64,000 bases of DNA, taken from NCBI RefSeq assembly GCF_000761545.1, contig NZ_JPMY01000009.1:149231-213230 (forward strand). Reading direction: 5' to 3'. The translations under genes were made by a program, and so were the position numbers. The notes below the pieces were generated by a model. The model made no database searches. It was not told the origin of the DNA and saw only the letters and a program-made list of their open reading frames with translations. The DNA comes from Pseudomonas sp. ML96. Its GTDB lineage: Bacteria > Pseudomonadota > Gammaproteobacteria > Pseudomonadales > Pseudomonadaceae. Numbering within the stretch: position 1 is the stretch's first letter; each line of letters starts with the position of its first letter. This document shows positions 9,718 through 18,442 of the stretch, in pieces.

Positions 9718-9732
9718 GGTAATGACTTTACC
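9718..9732. promoter_or_regulatory. LysR-type operator between LysR gene and SMR pump
   Basis: Perfect inverted repeat GGTAA-N5-TTACC in the 83-base gap between the divergent starts (9696 and 9780). The position and the T-N11-A geometry fit a LysR recognition box. No binding data are available. Confidence 0.55.
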
Positions 9733-9779
9733 CCATCACCCGCGACTCTAGAATGGCGCGGCTCAACAGGAGAATCGAC

Positions 9780-10112
9780 ATGACCGGCTATCTCTACCTC
9801 GCCATCGCCATCACCGCCGAAGTGATCGCCACCACCTCGATGAAGGCCCTCGACGGCCTGAACAAACCCCTGCCGCTGGTGCTGGTAGTGGTCGGCTACG
9901 CCATCTCGTTCTGGATGCTCAGCCTGGTGATCAAGACCATCCCCGTCGGCATCGCCTACGCCGTGTGGGCCGGCCTCGGCATCGTGCTGGTGAGCATCGC
10001 CGCTACCTTCCTCTACCAGCAGCGCCTGGACCTGCCGGCCATGCTCGGCATGGGCCTGATCGTCACCGGCGTGGTGGTGATCCAGCTGTTCTCGCAGACC
10101 GCCGGACACTGA
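9780..10112 (+). CDS. SMR-family multidrug efflux protein
   Basis: A 110-residue protein with four membrane helices, the full length of the small multidrug resistance family (EmrE/QacE/SugE). Glu14 in the first helix (AITAEVIATT) is the conserved proton/substrate-coupling residue, and the G-x-A-Y-A-V-W-A-G-L motif is present. I chose the ATG at 9780, preceded by AGGAG; an upstream in-frame ATG at 9753 would lengthen the protein without family support. It likely exports cationic compounds in exchange for protons. Confidence 0.9.
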   Translation: MTGYLYLAIAITAEVIATTSMKALDGLNKPLPLVLVVVGYAISFWMLSLVIKTIPVGIAYAVWAGLGIVLVSIAATFLYQQRLDLPAMLGMGLIVTGVVVIQLFSQTAGH

Positions 10113-10170
10113 TCGGGCGTACCGCGCCGCTCGCGTTATACTGCCGGACCGTTTTGCAGCGAGCCCTGGC

Positions 10171-11346
10171 ATGTCCCAATCCCTCAGCACCGATATCCTG
10201 ATCGTCGGCGGCGGTATCGCCGGCCTCTGGCTCAATGCGCGCCTGCGCCGGCTCGGCTACGCCACCCTGCTGGTGGAAAACGCCGCGCTGGGCGGCGGGC
10301 AGAGCCTGAAGTCCCAGGGCATCATCCATGGCGGCGCCAAGTACGCCCTGCATGGCGCGCTGACCGGTGCCTCCGAAGCCATCGCCGACATGCCGCGGCG
10401 CTGGCGCGAGGCCGTGGATGGCCAGGGCGAGCTGGACCTCACCGGCGTACGCCTGCTCTCCGAGGCCCACTACCTGTGGTCGCCAGGCAGCCTGGCCGGC
10501 AACCTGACCAGCTTCTTCGCCAGCAAGGCGGTGCGCGGCCGCGTCGACCAGGTCAAGGGCGACCAGCTACCGCCGGCGCTGCAACATCCCAAATTCAAGG
10601 GCAAGGTCTATCGCCTGGCCGAACTGGTGCTCGATGTACCCAGCCTGATCGCACACCTGGCCGAACTGGCCGGCGACAGCCTGCTGGCCGGCCGTGACAT
10701 CACGCCGCTGCGCGAAAATGACGAACTGGTCGGGCTGAATGTCGACGGCCGCGAGATCCGCGCCCAGCGCGTCGTGCTCGGCGCCGGCGCCGGCAATGCT
10801 GCGCTGCTCGCCACCCTCGGCGTGGAGCAACCGCGCCAGCAGCTGCGTCCTCTGCATATGGTGCTGGTCAAGGGCAAAAGCCTGAAGCCGCTGTATGCCC
10901 ACTGCCTGGGCGGCGGCCCTAAGCCGCGCATCACCGTGACCAGCCACCCGGCCGCCGACGGCCAGTGGGTCTGGTACCTCGGCGGCGACATCGCCGAGGC
11001 CGACGGCGTGGCGCGCAGCGAGCCAGCGCAGATCGCCGCAGCACAGAAGGAAGTGCAGCAACTGCTGCCCTGGGTCGACCTCTCCGACGCCCGCTGGGCC
11101 ACCCTGCGCGTCGATCGCGCCGAGCCGGCGCAATCTGGCCTGGTACGCCCGGACAACGCCTTCCTCGCCGAGCAGGGCCGTCTATTGGTCGGCTGGCCAA
11201 CCAAGCTGGCGCTGTCACCCGATTTTGCCGACCGCGTCATCGCCGCCCTCGAGCGTGACGGTATCAACCCAGGCAGCCACCCGGCAGCGCCGGCACTGCC
11301 ACGCCCGCCATTGGGCGCGCCGGTGTGGGAGGAGTTGCTGCCGTGA
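10171..11346 (+). CDS. FAD-dependent oxidoreductase (PA4991-like)
   Basis: A 391-residue flavoprotein with an N-terminal FAD-binding motif (ILIVGGGIAGLWLNARL) and a DAO-type fold. A motif resembling TATACT lies at 10137-10142 without a good -35. It overlaps the aldo/keto reductase by 4 bases (GTGA), so the two are translated together, suggesting one redox pathway. The substrate is not deducible. Confidence 0.85.
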   Translation: MSQSLSTDILIVGGGIAGLWLNARLRRLGYATLLVENAALGGGQSLKSQGIIHGGAKYALHGALTGASEAIADMPRRWREAVDGQGELDLTGVRLLSEAHYLWSPGSLAGNLTSFFASKAVRGRVDQVKGDQLPPALQHPKFKGKVYRLAELVLDVPSLIAHLAELAGDSLLAGRDITPLRENDELVGLNVDGREIRAQRVVLGAGAGNAALLATLGVEQPRQQLRPLHMVLVKGKSLKPLYAHCLGGGPKPRITVTSHPAADGQWVWYLGGDIAEADGVARSEPAQIAAAQKEVQQLLPWVDLSDARWATLRVDRAEPAQSGLVRPDNAFLAEQGRLLVGWPTKLALSPDFADRVIAALERDGINPGSHPAAPALPRPPLGAPVWEELLP

Positions 11347-12140
11347 GCCTGCACGACCTGCGCCGCCCGCTGGGCGACACCGGCCTGCTGGTCTCGCCGC
11401 TCGGCCTGGGCACGGTCAAGCTGGGCCGCGACCAGGGCGTGAAGTACCCCAATGGTTTCACCATCCCCGACGATGCCGCCGCCCGTGCCCTGCTCCAGCA
11501 GGCCCGCGAGCTCGGCATCAACCTGATCGACACGGCGCCAGCCTACGGCGTCAGCGAACAGCGCCTGGGCCCACTGTTGCGTGGCCAGCGCCAGGACTGG
11601 GTGATCGTCAGCAAGGTCGGTGAGGAGTTCGAGGCAGGCCAGTCGCACTTCGACTTCTCGCCGCAGCACACGCGCTTCTCGGTGGAACGCAGCCTGCAGC
11701 GGCTGGAGACCGACTTCATCGACCTGGTACTGGTGCACTCGGACGGCAACGACGTAGCGGTGCTGCGCGACAGCGGCGTGTACGAAGCCCTGGCCGAGCT
11801 CAAGCGCGAAGGCAAGATCCGCGCCTTCGGCCTCTCCGGCAAGACCGTCGAAGGAGGCCTGCTGGCGCTCGAACAGGGCGACTGCGCCATGGTCACCTAC
11901 AACCTCGCCGAGCAGGGCGAGCGCGCCGTGCTCGACCATGCCGCCAGCCATCACAAGGGCATCCTGATCAAGAAAGCCCTGGCCAGCGGGCATGCGGTAC
12001 TAGCCAGCACTGACCCGGTGCGCGCCAGCTTCGAGCTGGTCTTCGGCCACCCCGGCGTCAGCGCCACCATCGTCGGCACCATCAACCCGCAACATCTGGC
12101 GGCAAATGCCGCGACCGCCGCCGCGGTGATCCGCGGCTAA
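11343..12140 (+). CDS. Aldo/keto reductase family protein (PA4992-like)
   Basis: A 265-residue TIM-barrel oxidoreductase with the family signature LGLGTVKLG and an L-I-D-T-A-P-A-Y-G segment that includes the catalytic Asp and Tyr. The GTG at 11343 lies inside the stop of the FAD oxidoreductase gene and is preceded by a strong GGAGGAG. The conserved protein begins SLHDLRRPLG. The substrate is unknown. Confidence 0.87.
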   Translation: MSLHDLRRPLGDTGLLVSPLGLGTVKLGRDQGVKYPNGFTIPDDAAARALLQQARELGINLIDTAPAYGVSEQRLGPLLRGQRQDWVIVSKVGEEFEAGQSHFDFSPQHTRFSVERSLQRLETDFIDLVLVHSDGNDVAVLRDSGVYEALAELKREGKIRAFGLSGKTVEGGLLALEQGDCAMVTYNLAEQGERAVLDHAASHHKGILIKKALASGHAVLASTDPVRASFELVFGHPGVSATIVGTINPQHLAANAATAAAVIRG

Positions 12141-12224
12141 ACTGCTGGGCTCCGGCCGTGGCCTGAACTTCGCCGCGCGCCGTCCATCTGATGCAGCCCC
12201 ACCGCTGCCGACTGAGGAGCCGAT

Positions 12225-13163
12225 ATGTCGAGACTGCTGGCCCGCAAGGCCCCTGGCAACTTCAAGACCCTGCCGCTGTACGTGGAAGCCACGGCGGACG
12301 CCCTGAATTACCGCAGCCTTGGCCTGCCGCTGAATTTTGCGCAGATGCTCGAACGCCGCCGCCCTGTGCAAGTGGCCGACGGCCAGCGCTTCGCCCTGGA
12401 ACTGGCCAACCTCGGCGTCTCGGTGCGCCTGACCCTATCCTGGCAGGGCCGCGACTACTGGCTAGTGGTGCGGCAAAGCCGCCCGGACCGTGGCGATACC
12501 GTGCTCAAGCTGATTTCCGGCTACGTGCCGGCCCACGAGCTGAACCTGCCGCTGCTCACCGCCATCCAGGAAGTGGCCGAAGAGTGCCTGATCGAGAACG
12601 ACGGCACCTGGCTGGGCGGCCGCTACGCCGACACCTGGCTGCCGACGCCCTACCAGGACAAGCTGCGCTATCGCCAGGGCGACCACTTCCGCCTTACGCC
12701 ACTTTCCGGCGCGGCGCGCCCGGTGCAGTGCGGCAACCTGATGCTGATGGAGCGCCCGCGCGCCTATGTGCACTTGCCCACCGCCTCGCTGCAACTGGTC
12801 TACGACCTGCGCCTGGAGCTACCGAAGGACTGCCGCCAGCCCAGCCTGTTCCATGTCGACGAGCGCCTGGAGGGCGATGAGCTGATAGCCCGTCTGGAAC
12901 GCCGCCGCCCCGACCTCTACCTGCTGCCGCTGCACCAGGGCAAACCCATCGGCGAGCTACTCAGCCTGCGCAAGGGCGAGTTGGTGACCGCGAGTACCCG
13001 TGGAGTTTGGCTGTCGGAAAGCTTCGCCGCCCAGGACGGCTGGCTGGTGCGCGACGAGCGCATCCGCTGGAAGGATTGGCTGGCGCGGGTGAAGCAGGCA
13101 GAGAAGGAGCCTGCACGAGCAGCCGGACCAGCGCCGGGGCGTCGCGCCCTGGCTCGCGCCTAG
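12225..13163 (+). CDS. Unassigned 312-residue protein with a Nudix-like segment
   Basis: A soluble 312-residue protein matching the position of PA4993 in the remembered PAO1 order. Residues about 103-125 read G-x5-E, then nine residues, then Q-E-V-A-E-E-C-L-I, close to the Nudix box G-x5-E-x7-R-E-U-x-E-E-x-G-U but two residues too long and lacking the Arg and Gly. It could be a Nudix-fold protein with altered or lost activity. The C-terminus is basic. It ends 39 bases from the convergent hldE stop. I do not recognise its function. Confidence 0.75.
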   Translation: MSRLLARKAPGNFKTLPLYVEATADALNYRSLGLPLNFAQMLERRRPVQVADGQRFALELANLGVSVRLTLSWQGRDYWLVVRQSRPDRGDTVLKLISGYVPAHELNLPLLTAIQEVAEECLIENDGTWLGGRYADTWLPTPYQDKLRYRQGDHFRLTPLSGAARPVQCGNLMLMERPRAYVHLPTASLQLVYDLRLELPKDCRQPSLFHVDERLEGDELIARLERRRPDLYLLPLHQGKPIGELLSLRKGELVTASTRGVWLSESFAAQDGWLVRDERIRWKDWLARVKQAEKEPARAAGPAPGRRALARA

Positions 13164-13202
13164 AAGACAGGAGAAGTGGCCTCCGACGGCGGCCACGCGG
13201 CA

Positions 13203-14624
13203 TCACTTGCTGCGGATCTTCTCGACGATGGCGGTGGTGGAGCTGTTCTCCACCAGGCCGAGCACCCGCACTTCGCCACCGTAGGCGCGCACGATATCGG
13301 CGCCAACCACCTGATCGATACCGTAGTCGCCACCCTTGACCAGCACGTCCGGCTGCACCGTGCGCAGCAGGTTCTCCGGGGTGTCTTCGGCGAAGCTCAC
13401 GACCCAGTCGACTGCACCGAGGCCGGCGAGCACGGCCATGCGCCGGTCCACCGCGTTGATCGGCCGACCCGGGCCCTTGAGACGCGACACCGAAGCATCG
13501 TCGTTGACCGCCAGCACCAGGCGATCACCCTGGGCGCGAGCTTGCTCCAGGTAGGTCACGTGGCCGGCGTGAAGAATGTCGAAGCAGCCGTTGGTGAAGA
13601 CGATCTTCTCGCCGTGGGCACGGGCATCCTCCAGCGCCAGCAATAGCTGCTCGACGCTGACCACGCCACGCTCGGAGCCCTGCTCGCGCTGCACCGCACG
13701 GCGCAGCTCGGGGGCGCTGATCGCCGCGGTACCCAGCTTGCCGACCACGATGCCGGCGGCCAGGTTGGCCAGGGCCACGGCCTGCGGCAGCTCCTCGCCA
13801 GCGGCGATGGAGGCAGCCAGGGTGGAGATCACGGTATCGCCGGCACCAGTCACGTCGAACACCTCGCGGGCACGGGCCGGCAGGTGCAGCGGTGCGTGGT
13901 CGGGGCGCAGCAGGGTCATACCGTGTTCACCGCGAGTCACCAGCAACGCACCCAACTCCAGCTCGCTCATCAGCTTGGCACCCTTAGCCACCAGTTCGGC
14001 CTCGTCGGCGCAGCTGCCGACGATGGTCTCGAACTCGTTGAGGTTAGGGGTGATCAGGCTGGCGCCGCGATAGATGGAGAAATCCTTGCCCTTGGGGTCG
14101 GCCAGCACCGGAATGCCCTTGGCACGGGCCAGCTGGATCAGCGCTTGATGATTCTTCAACGCACCTTTGCCGTAGTCCGACAGCACCAGCACCTTGACCC
14201 CGGCGAGCAGGCCATCGACGTCTTCGGCCAGGGCCGCGGCGTCGGTGGCGAAGGGCTCTTCGAAGTCCATGCGCAGCAGCTGCTGATGGCGGCTCATGAC
14301 GCGCAGCTTGACGATGGTCGGCTGGTCGTCGATGCGCTGGAAGTGCGCCTGCACCCCCGCGGCATGCAGGCTGTCGGCAAGACTGTGCGCCGCCTCGTCA
14401 CGCCCGGTCACGCCGACCAGCAGCGCCGGCGCGCCGAGAGCGGCGATGTTCAGCGCGACGTTGGCGGCACCACCCGGGCGATCCTCGATCTGCTCGACCT
14501 TGACCACCGGCACCGGCGCCTCCGGAGAGATGCGCGACGTGCCGCCATGCCAGTAACGATCGAGCATGACATCGCCCACCACCAGAACGGGGGCTTGGTC
14601 GTAACGGGGCATGGACAGCTTCAT
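13203..14624 (-). CDS. hldE: Bifunctional heptose kinase/adenylyltransferase HldE
   Basis: A 473-residue two-domain enzyme of ADP-heptose synthesis, supplying the heptosyltransferases WaaC and WaaF encoded downstream in this window. The N-terminal ribokinase-type domain (about 1-320) has GGAANVALN and the catalytic DVTGAGDTV. The C-terminal nucleotidyltransferase domain (about 340-473) has TNGCFDILHAGHV, the HxGH motif. It lies 37 bases downstream of msbA on the same strand. Also called rfaE. Confidence 0.96.
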   Translation of the reverse strand: MKLSMPRYDQAPVLVVGDVMLDRYWHGGTSRISPEAPVPVVKVEQIEDRPGGAANVALNIAALGAPALLVGVTGRDEAAHSLADSLHAAGVQAHFQRIDDQPTIVKLRVMSRHQQLLRMDFEEPFATDAAALAEDVDGLLAGVKVLVLSDYGKGALKNHQALIQLARAKGIPVLADPKGKDFSIYRGASLITPNLNEFETIVGSCADEAELVAKGAKLMSELELGALLVTRGEHGMTLLRPDHAPLHLPARAREVFDVTGAGDTVISTLAASIAAGEELPQAVALANLAAGIVVGKLGTAAISAPELRRAVQREQGSERGVVSVEQLLLALEDARAHGEKIVFTNGCFDILHAGHVTYLEQARAQGDRLVLAVNDDASVSRLKGPGRPINAVDRRMAVLAGLGAVDWVVSFAEDTPENLLRTVQPDVLVKGGDYGIDQVVGADIVRAYGGEVRVLGLVENSSTTAIVEKIRSK

Positions 14625-14661
14625 GAAGTCTCCGGGTACAGAAAGAACGGCGGCTAGTTTA

Positions 14662-16488
14662 TCAGTCCGGCTCTACCGGTGCGCTCTCATCCATGCCCAT
14701 GGCGTGCAGGCGCGCGTAGTAGCCGTTGAGCGCCAGCAGGTCGGCATGGCTACCGCGCTCGACGATGCGGCCCTGGTCCATCACCAGAATCTGGTCGGCC
14801 TTCTCGATGGTCGACAGGCGGTGGGCGATAACCAGCGTGGTGCGGCCCTTCATGACGCGATCAAGGGCCGCCTGGATGTGCCGCTCGGACTCGGTATCGA
14901 GGGCCGAGGTGGCCTCGTCGAGCACCAGTATCGGCGCATCCTTGAGCAGTGCACGGGCAATCGCCAGGCGCTGGCGCTGGCCACCCGAGAGCAGCACGCC
15001 ATTCTCACCCACCAGGGTATCGAGCCCCTGCGGCAGCTTGGCCACGAACTCGGTGGCGTAGGCAGCTTCCACGGCCTCTTCGATGGCGCTGCGCGGCGAG
15101 CCGGCCAGATCGCCATAGGCGATGTTGTTGGCCACGCTATCGTTGAATAGCGTCACCTGCTGGGTGACCAGGGCGATATGTCGGCGCAGGTTGCGCAGGC
15201 GGTATTCCTCGATATCCACGCCATCCAGCAGGATCTCGCCGTGCTCATGCCGGTAGAAGCGCGGAATTAGGTTGGCCAGGGTCGACTTGCCGCTGCCGGA
15301 GCGCCCGACCAGGGCGATCATCTGCCCCGGCTCGGCGGTGAAGCTGATGTCGCTGAGCACCGGCTTCTCGGTACCCGGATAGCTGAAATTGAGGTTACGT
15401 ACCTCCAGGCGCCCACTGACTCGCTCGCGCTCGATGCTGCCCTTATCAATTTCGTTCGTTTCGTCGAGTTGCTCGAAGATGCTTTCCGCGCCCGCCACGC
15501 CGCGCTGGATAGTCGAGCTGACTTCCGAGAGCTGGCGAATCGGCTTGGGCAACAGACCCGCCAAGGTGATGTAGGCCACCAGATCACCGGCCGAGGCGTC
15601 GCCACGCATGTACAGCACCAGGAACATCAGCACCGCCATGGCGGTGTAGATCACCAGCTGCAGCATCGGCGTGTAGACCGCTCCGGTCTTGGTCATGCGC
15701 AGTTGCTTCTGGGTGTTATCCAGCGACGCCGCCTCGAAACGCTCCGACTCGTAGCGCTCGCCGCCGAAGCTACGCACCACTCGGTAGCCCTGAATGGTCT
15801 CGGAGGCGATATGCGTCACGTCGCCCATCGCCACCTGGATCTTCTTGCTCTGCTTGCGGAACTTGCGACTGGCGCTGGTAACCATCAGGCCGATCAGCGG
15901 CAGGATCGCAACCATCACCAGGGTCAGCTTCCAGTTCATCAGCAGCAGCGAGGCGAACAGGAAGATCACCGTCATGCCTTCGCGGATAACCACCTTGATC
16001 GCATCGGTGGCGGCACCGGTGACCATGGTCACGTTGAAGGTGATGCGCGAGATCAGATGGCCCGAGTTGTGGTTGTCGAAGTAGCGATTGGGCAGCACCA
16101 GCAGCTTGTCGAACAGCGCCAGACGCAGGTCATGCACCAGCCCCAGCGAAACACGAGCCAGAAAATAGTTGCCCAGGTAGGAGCCGATGCCCTGCCACAC
16201 GGCGATCAGGACGATCAGCAGCGGCACCGTCTGCAGCAGCTTCAGGTGCGCCAGGAACGGGATATCGGAGAGGTAGGGCACATCGGCGAAGAAACTGGCG
16301 TCCGGATTGGACAGCCCGTCGACGAAATACTTCAGGACGTAGCCCAGTGCTGGCTGGGTCGAAGCGAAGATCAGGAAACCGAGAATACTGAGCAGGAATA
16401 GGCCGATGTAGGGGCGCACGTAGCCCAGCAAACGGAAATATATCCTCATGCTGGAAGAGTGAGAGCTATCGACTGGCTGATCGGACAT
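14662..16488 (-). CDS. msbA: Lipid A-core flippase MsbA (ABC exporter)
   Basis: A 608-residue half-transporter: six-helix membrane domain (about 1-330), then an ATPase domain with Walker A GRSGSGKST, signature LSGGQRQR and Walker B ILVLDEATSALD. It moves lipid A-core from the cytoplasmic to the periplasmic face of the inner membrane. It is upstream of hldE, and divergent from the O-antigen ligase-like gene. Both neighbours belong to LPS assembly, which favours MsbA over a generic multidrug exporter. Confidence 0.94.
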   Translation of the reverse strand: MSDQPVDSSHSSSMRIYFRLLGYVRPYIGLFLLSILGFLIFASTQPALGYVLKYFVDGLSNPDASFFADVPYLSDIPFLAHLKLLQTVPLLIVLIAVWQGIGSYLGNYFLARVSLGLVHDLRLALFDKLLVLPNRYFDNHNSGHLISRITFNVTMVTGAATDAIKVVIREGMTVIFLFASLLLMNWKLTLVMVAILPLIGLMVTSASRKFRKQSKKIQVAMGDVTHIASETIQGYRVVRSFGGERYESERFEAASLDNTQKQLRMTKTGAVYTPMLQLVIYTAMAVLMFLVLYMRGDASAGDLVAYITLAGLLPKPIRQLSEVSSTIQRGVAGAESIFEQLDETNEIDKGSIERERVSGRLEVRNLNFSYPGTEKPVLSDISFTAEPGQMIALVGRSGSGKSTLANLIPRFYRHEHGEILLDGVDIEEYRLRNLRRHIALVTQQVTLFNDSVANNIAYGDLAGSPRSAIEEAVEAAYATEFVAKLPQGLDTLVGENGVLLSGGQRQRLAIARALLKDAPILVLDEATSALDTESERHIQAALDRVMKGRTTLVIAHRLSTIEKADQILVMDQGRIVERGSHADLLALNGYYARLHAMGMDESAPVEPD

Positions 16489-16595
16489 GCGTGCATGAAT
16501 CTTGATCGTGAAGGGGGCGCAGAGCTTACCACAGGGTGCCGAACCCCCGTTGATCGACTAAGATGCGACGTTTTTCATGAAGATGGACTTTTCAC

Positions 16596-17780
16596 GTGCC
16601 GGCACTTTCGATGCTCTCTCGATCCGCTCTGCCTTCATTCATAAATTTCACCGTTCGACGCTGGCTAGTGTTGGGCTATCTGGTGCTCCTCACCGGACTC
16701 TTCTGGTTGCCCAGCGGTAGCGCCTATACAAAGGCATTTTATGCCTTTATCGCCTTACCTGCCCTGCTGGGCTTGGTCATGACGCCAAAACGACTCGGTG
16801 ACCTGCTGCGTGAACCGTTGGTCCTTGCAGTTTTGGCCCTGTCTGCGTGGCTGCTGACATCTCTCTTCTGGTCAGGGACCGATGACGACCTTGGCGGGCT
16901 GGCCAAGCGTCCTCTCTATCTTCTTCTATTCATCGTCGCCTGCTGCATGATCATTATGGAAAGCCGCGAGCTGCTACTGGGTGCGCTGCGTGCCGCCGCG
17001 GTTGTAGCTACCATCGCCGCTCTAGTGAACCTGGTCACATTCTTTATAGAGCCTCCCGTCGATGGCCGCCTTACAGGCCTTGCCGCGCTGCGTAATGCAC
17101 TCCTGACCTCCCATGTGCTGGGCATGTTTTGCACCTACTGGGTAGCCAGTTGGCTGAGTCGTGACCTAGCTCGGGACTGGCTGCCGGCCCTCATGGCCAT
17201 TCCGCTACTAATAGCCCTACTCGCCACCGGCTCACGCACTCCACTGATGGCACTGACACTGGTTAGCTTCTGGATGCTGCTAATGACTCCACAACGAGCT
17301 GCGATGCTAGTTGCCGCAATCGTGTCTATCGCAGCAATCTGCTTGATCGCAGCGCCCGAGCTGCTGCTGCAGCGCGGCGCCTCTTTCCGCCCACAAATCT
17401 GGGCAGACGCCCTAAGCCAGGCACAGGACCACCTATGGATCGGCTATGGCTATGACAGCACCTTCATATTCAGCGTTGAAGGCTTGGGCTATATGCGCGA
17501 TCCACATAACGTTGAACTGGCAGTACTACTAGAGCTGGGACTAGTAGGACTGGGCCTATGGCTGACGATGTATGGCCTGGCACTCCTGCGCTGCCTGCGC
17601 CAGCGCATGGACAAAGGCTTTCAAATCGCATCTGCGATGCTGGTCTACGGATTCGCGGCAGGCCTCACCGAAGGCAGCAGCTTCCTCTCCCGTCCCAACG
17701 AAAGCTGGTTCCTAATCTGGATTCCCTTGGCCCTGATAATTGCCCTGTCCATCCACCAACGGAATATGGAAAGGATATGA
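16596..17780 (+). CDS. waaL: O-antigen ligase (WaaL) family membrane protein
   Basis: A 394-residue polytopic membrane protein with about ten hydrophobic helices and the periplasmic loop of the Wzy_C/O-antigen ligase family (GYGYDSTF, then YMRDPHNVELAVLLELGLVG with the conserved His). It would transfer O-antigen from its lipid carrier to lipid A-core in the periplasm. The start is uncertain: GTG at 16596, or ATG at 16611. Base composition is visibly more AT-rich, with more cta/ata/tta codons, than in flanking genes, suggesting transfer. It overlaps the next gene by 4 bases (ATGA). Confidence 0.82.
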   Translation: MPALSMLSRSALPSFINFTVRRWLVLGYLVLLTGLFWLPSGSAYTKAFYAFIALPALLGLVMTPKRLGDLLREPLVLAVLALSAWLLTSLFWSGTDDDLGGLAKRPLYLLLFIVACCMIIMESRELLLGALRAAAVVATIAALVNLVTFFIEPPVDGRLTGLAALRNALLTSHVLGMFCTYWVASWLSRDLARDWLPALMAIPLLIALLATGSRTPLMALTLVSFWMLLMTPQRAAMLVAAIVSIAAICLIAAPELLLQRGASFRPQIWADALSQAQDHLWIGYGYDSTFIFSVEGLGYMRDPHNVELAVLLELGLVGLGLWLTMYGLALLRCLRQRMDKGFQIASAMLVYGFAAGLTEGSSFLSRPNESWFLIWIPLALIIALSIHQRNMERI

Positions 17781-18442
17781 AGACCGTAAGCGCACTGCAG
17801 CTGGAAGACCTTCTGCAAGGCTCTCAAACCATTGAAGAGGATGGCTTCGGCTTAAAAGTTGCGCGCCTAGCGAACGGGGACTTTCTCAAACTCTACCGAC
17901 GTAAGCGCCTGCTGAGCTCTGCGCTCTGGTCACCTCCCGCCCTGCGCTTTGCACACAACGCCGAGCGTCTACGGCAGCTCGGTATCACCACTCCGGAAAT
18001 CGAAGCCCTGCTGTTGATCCCCGAACGACAACTGAACGCCGTGCGCTACCGCCCTCTGCCAGGCGACACCCTGAGAAACCACTGGCGCATGTTGGACGAC
18101 AAGAGTAGAGAGCAGGCGGTCGAACAGTTCGGCGCTTTCCTCGGCAAACTGCACCTGCTTGGCATCTACTTCCGTTCCCTGCACCTGGGCAATGTGCTGC
18201 AACTGCCCAGCGGAGAGTTAGGACTCATAGATCTTTCAGACATGAAGGTCTCGAATCGACCGCTAGCCAGCTGGAAGCGCCGCCGCAACCTGCAGCATAT
18301 CCTTCGCTACCCGGAGGACGCCCACTGGCTACTACAGCAGCACCGGGCCGCCTGGATGCGCGGCTATACAGCTAGTTGCGGAAAAGCCGCCGCAGCTAGC
18401 CTGGGACGCGCCATATCCCAAATCACTGCACCCGCTAGCTGA
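17777..18442 (+). CDS. LPS-kinase-like protein lacking the catalytic Asp (PA4998-like)
   Basis: A 221-residue protein-kinase-like fold of the WaaP/Kdo-kinase superfamily. The catalytic-loop region reads YFRSLHLGNVL, so Ser stands where Asp is expected in H-x-D-x4-N. The following LIDLSDM keeps the metal-binding Asp. It may be inactive or use a non-standard mechanism. It starts at the ATGA overlap with waaL, so translation is coupled, and it is AT-richer like waaL. Its 3' end overlaps the convergent glycosyltransferase by 8 bases. An LPS-core role is inferred from position. Confidence 0.82.
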   Translation: MKTVSALQLEDLLQGSQTIEEDGFGLKVARLANGDFLKLYRRKRLLSSALWSPPALRFAHNAERLRQLGITTPEIEALLLIPERQLNAVRYRPLPGDTLRNHWRMLDDKSREQAVEQFGAFLGKLHLLGIYFRSLHLGNVLQLPSGELGLIDLSDMKVSNRPLASWKRRRNLQHILRYPEDAHWLLQQHRAAWMRGYTASCGKAAAASLGRAISQITAPAS

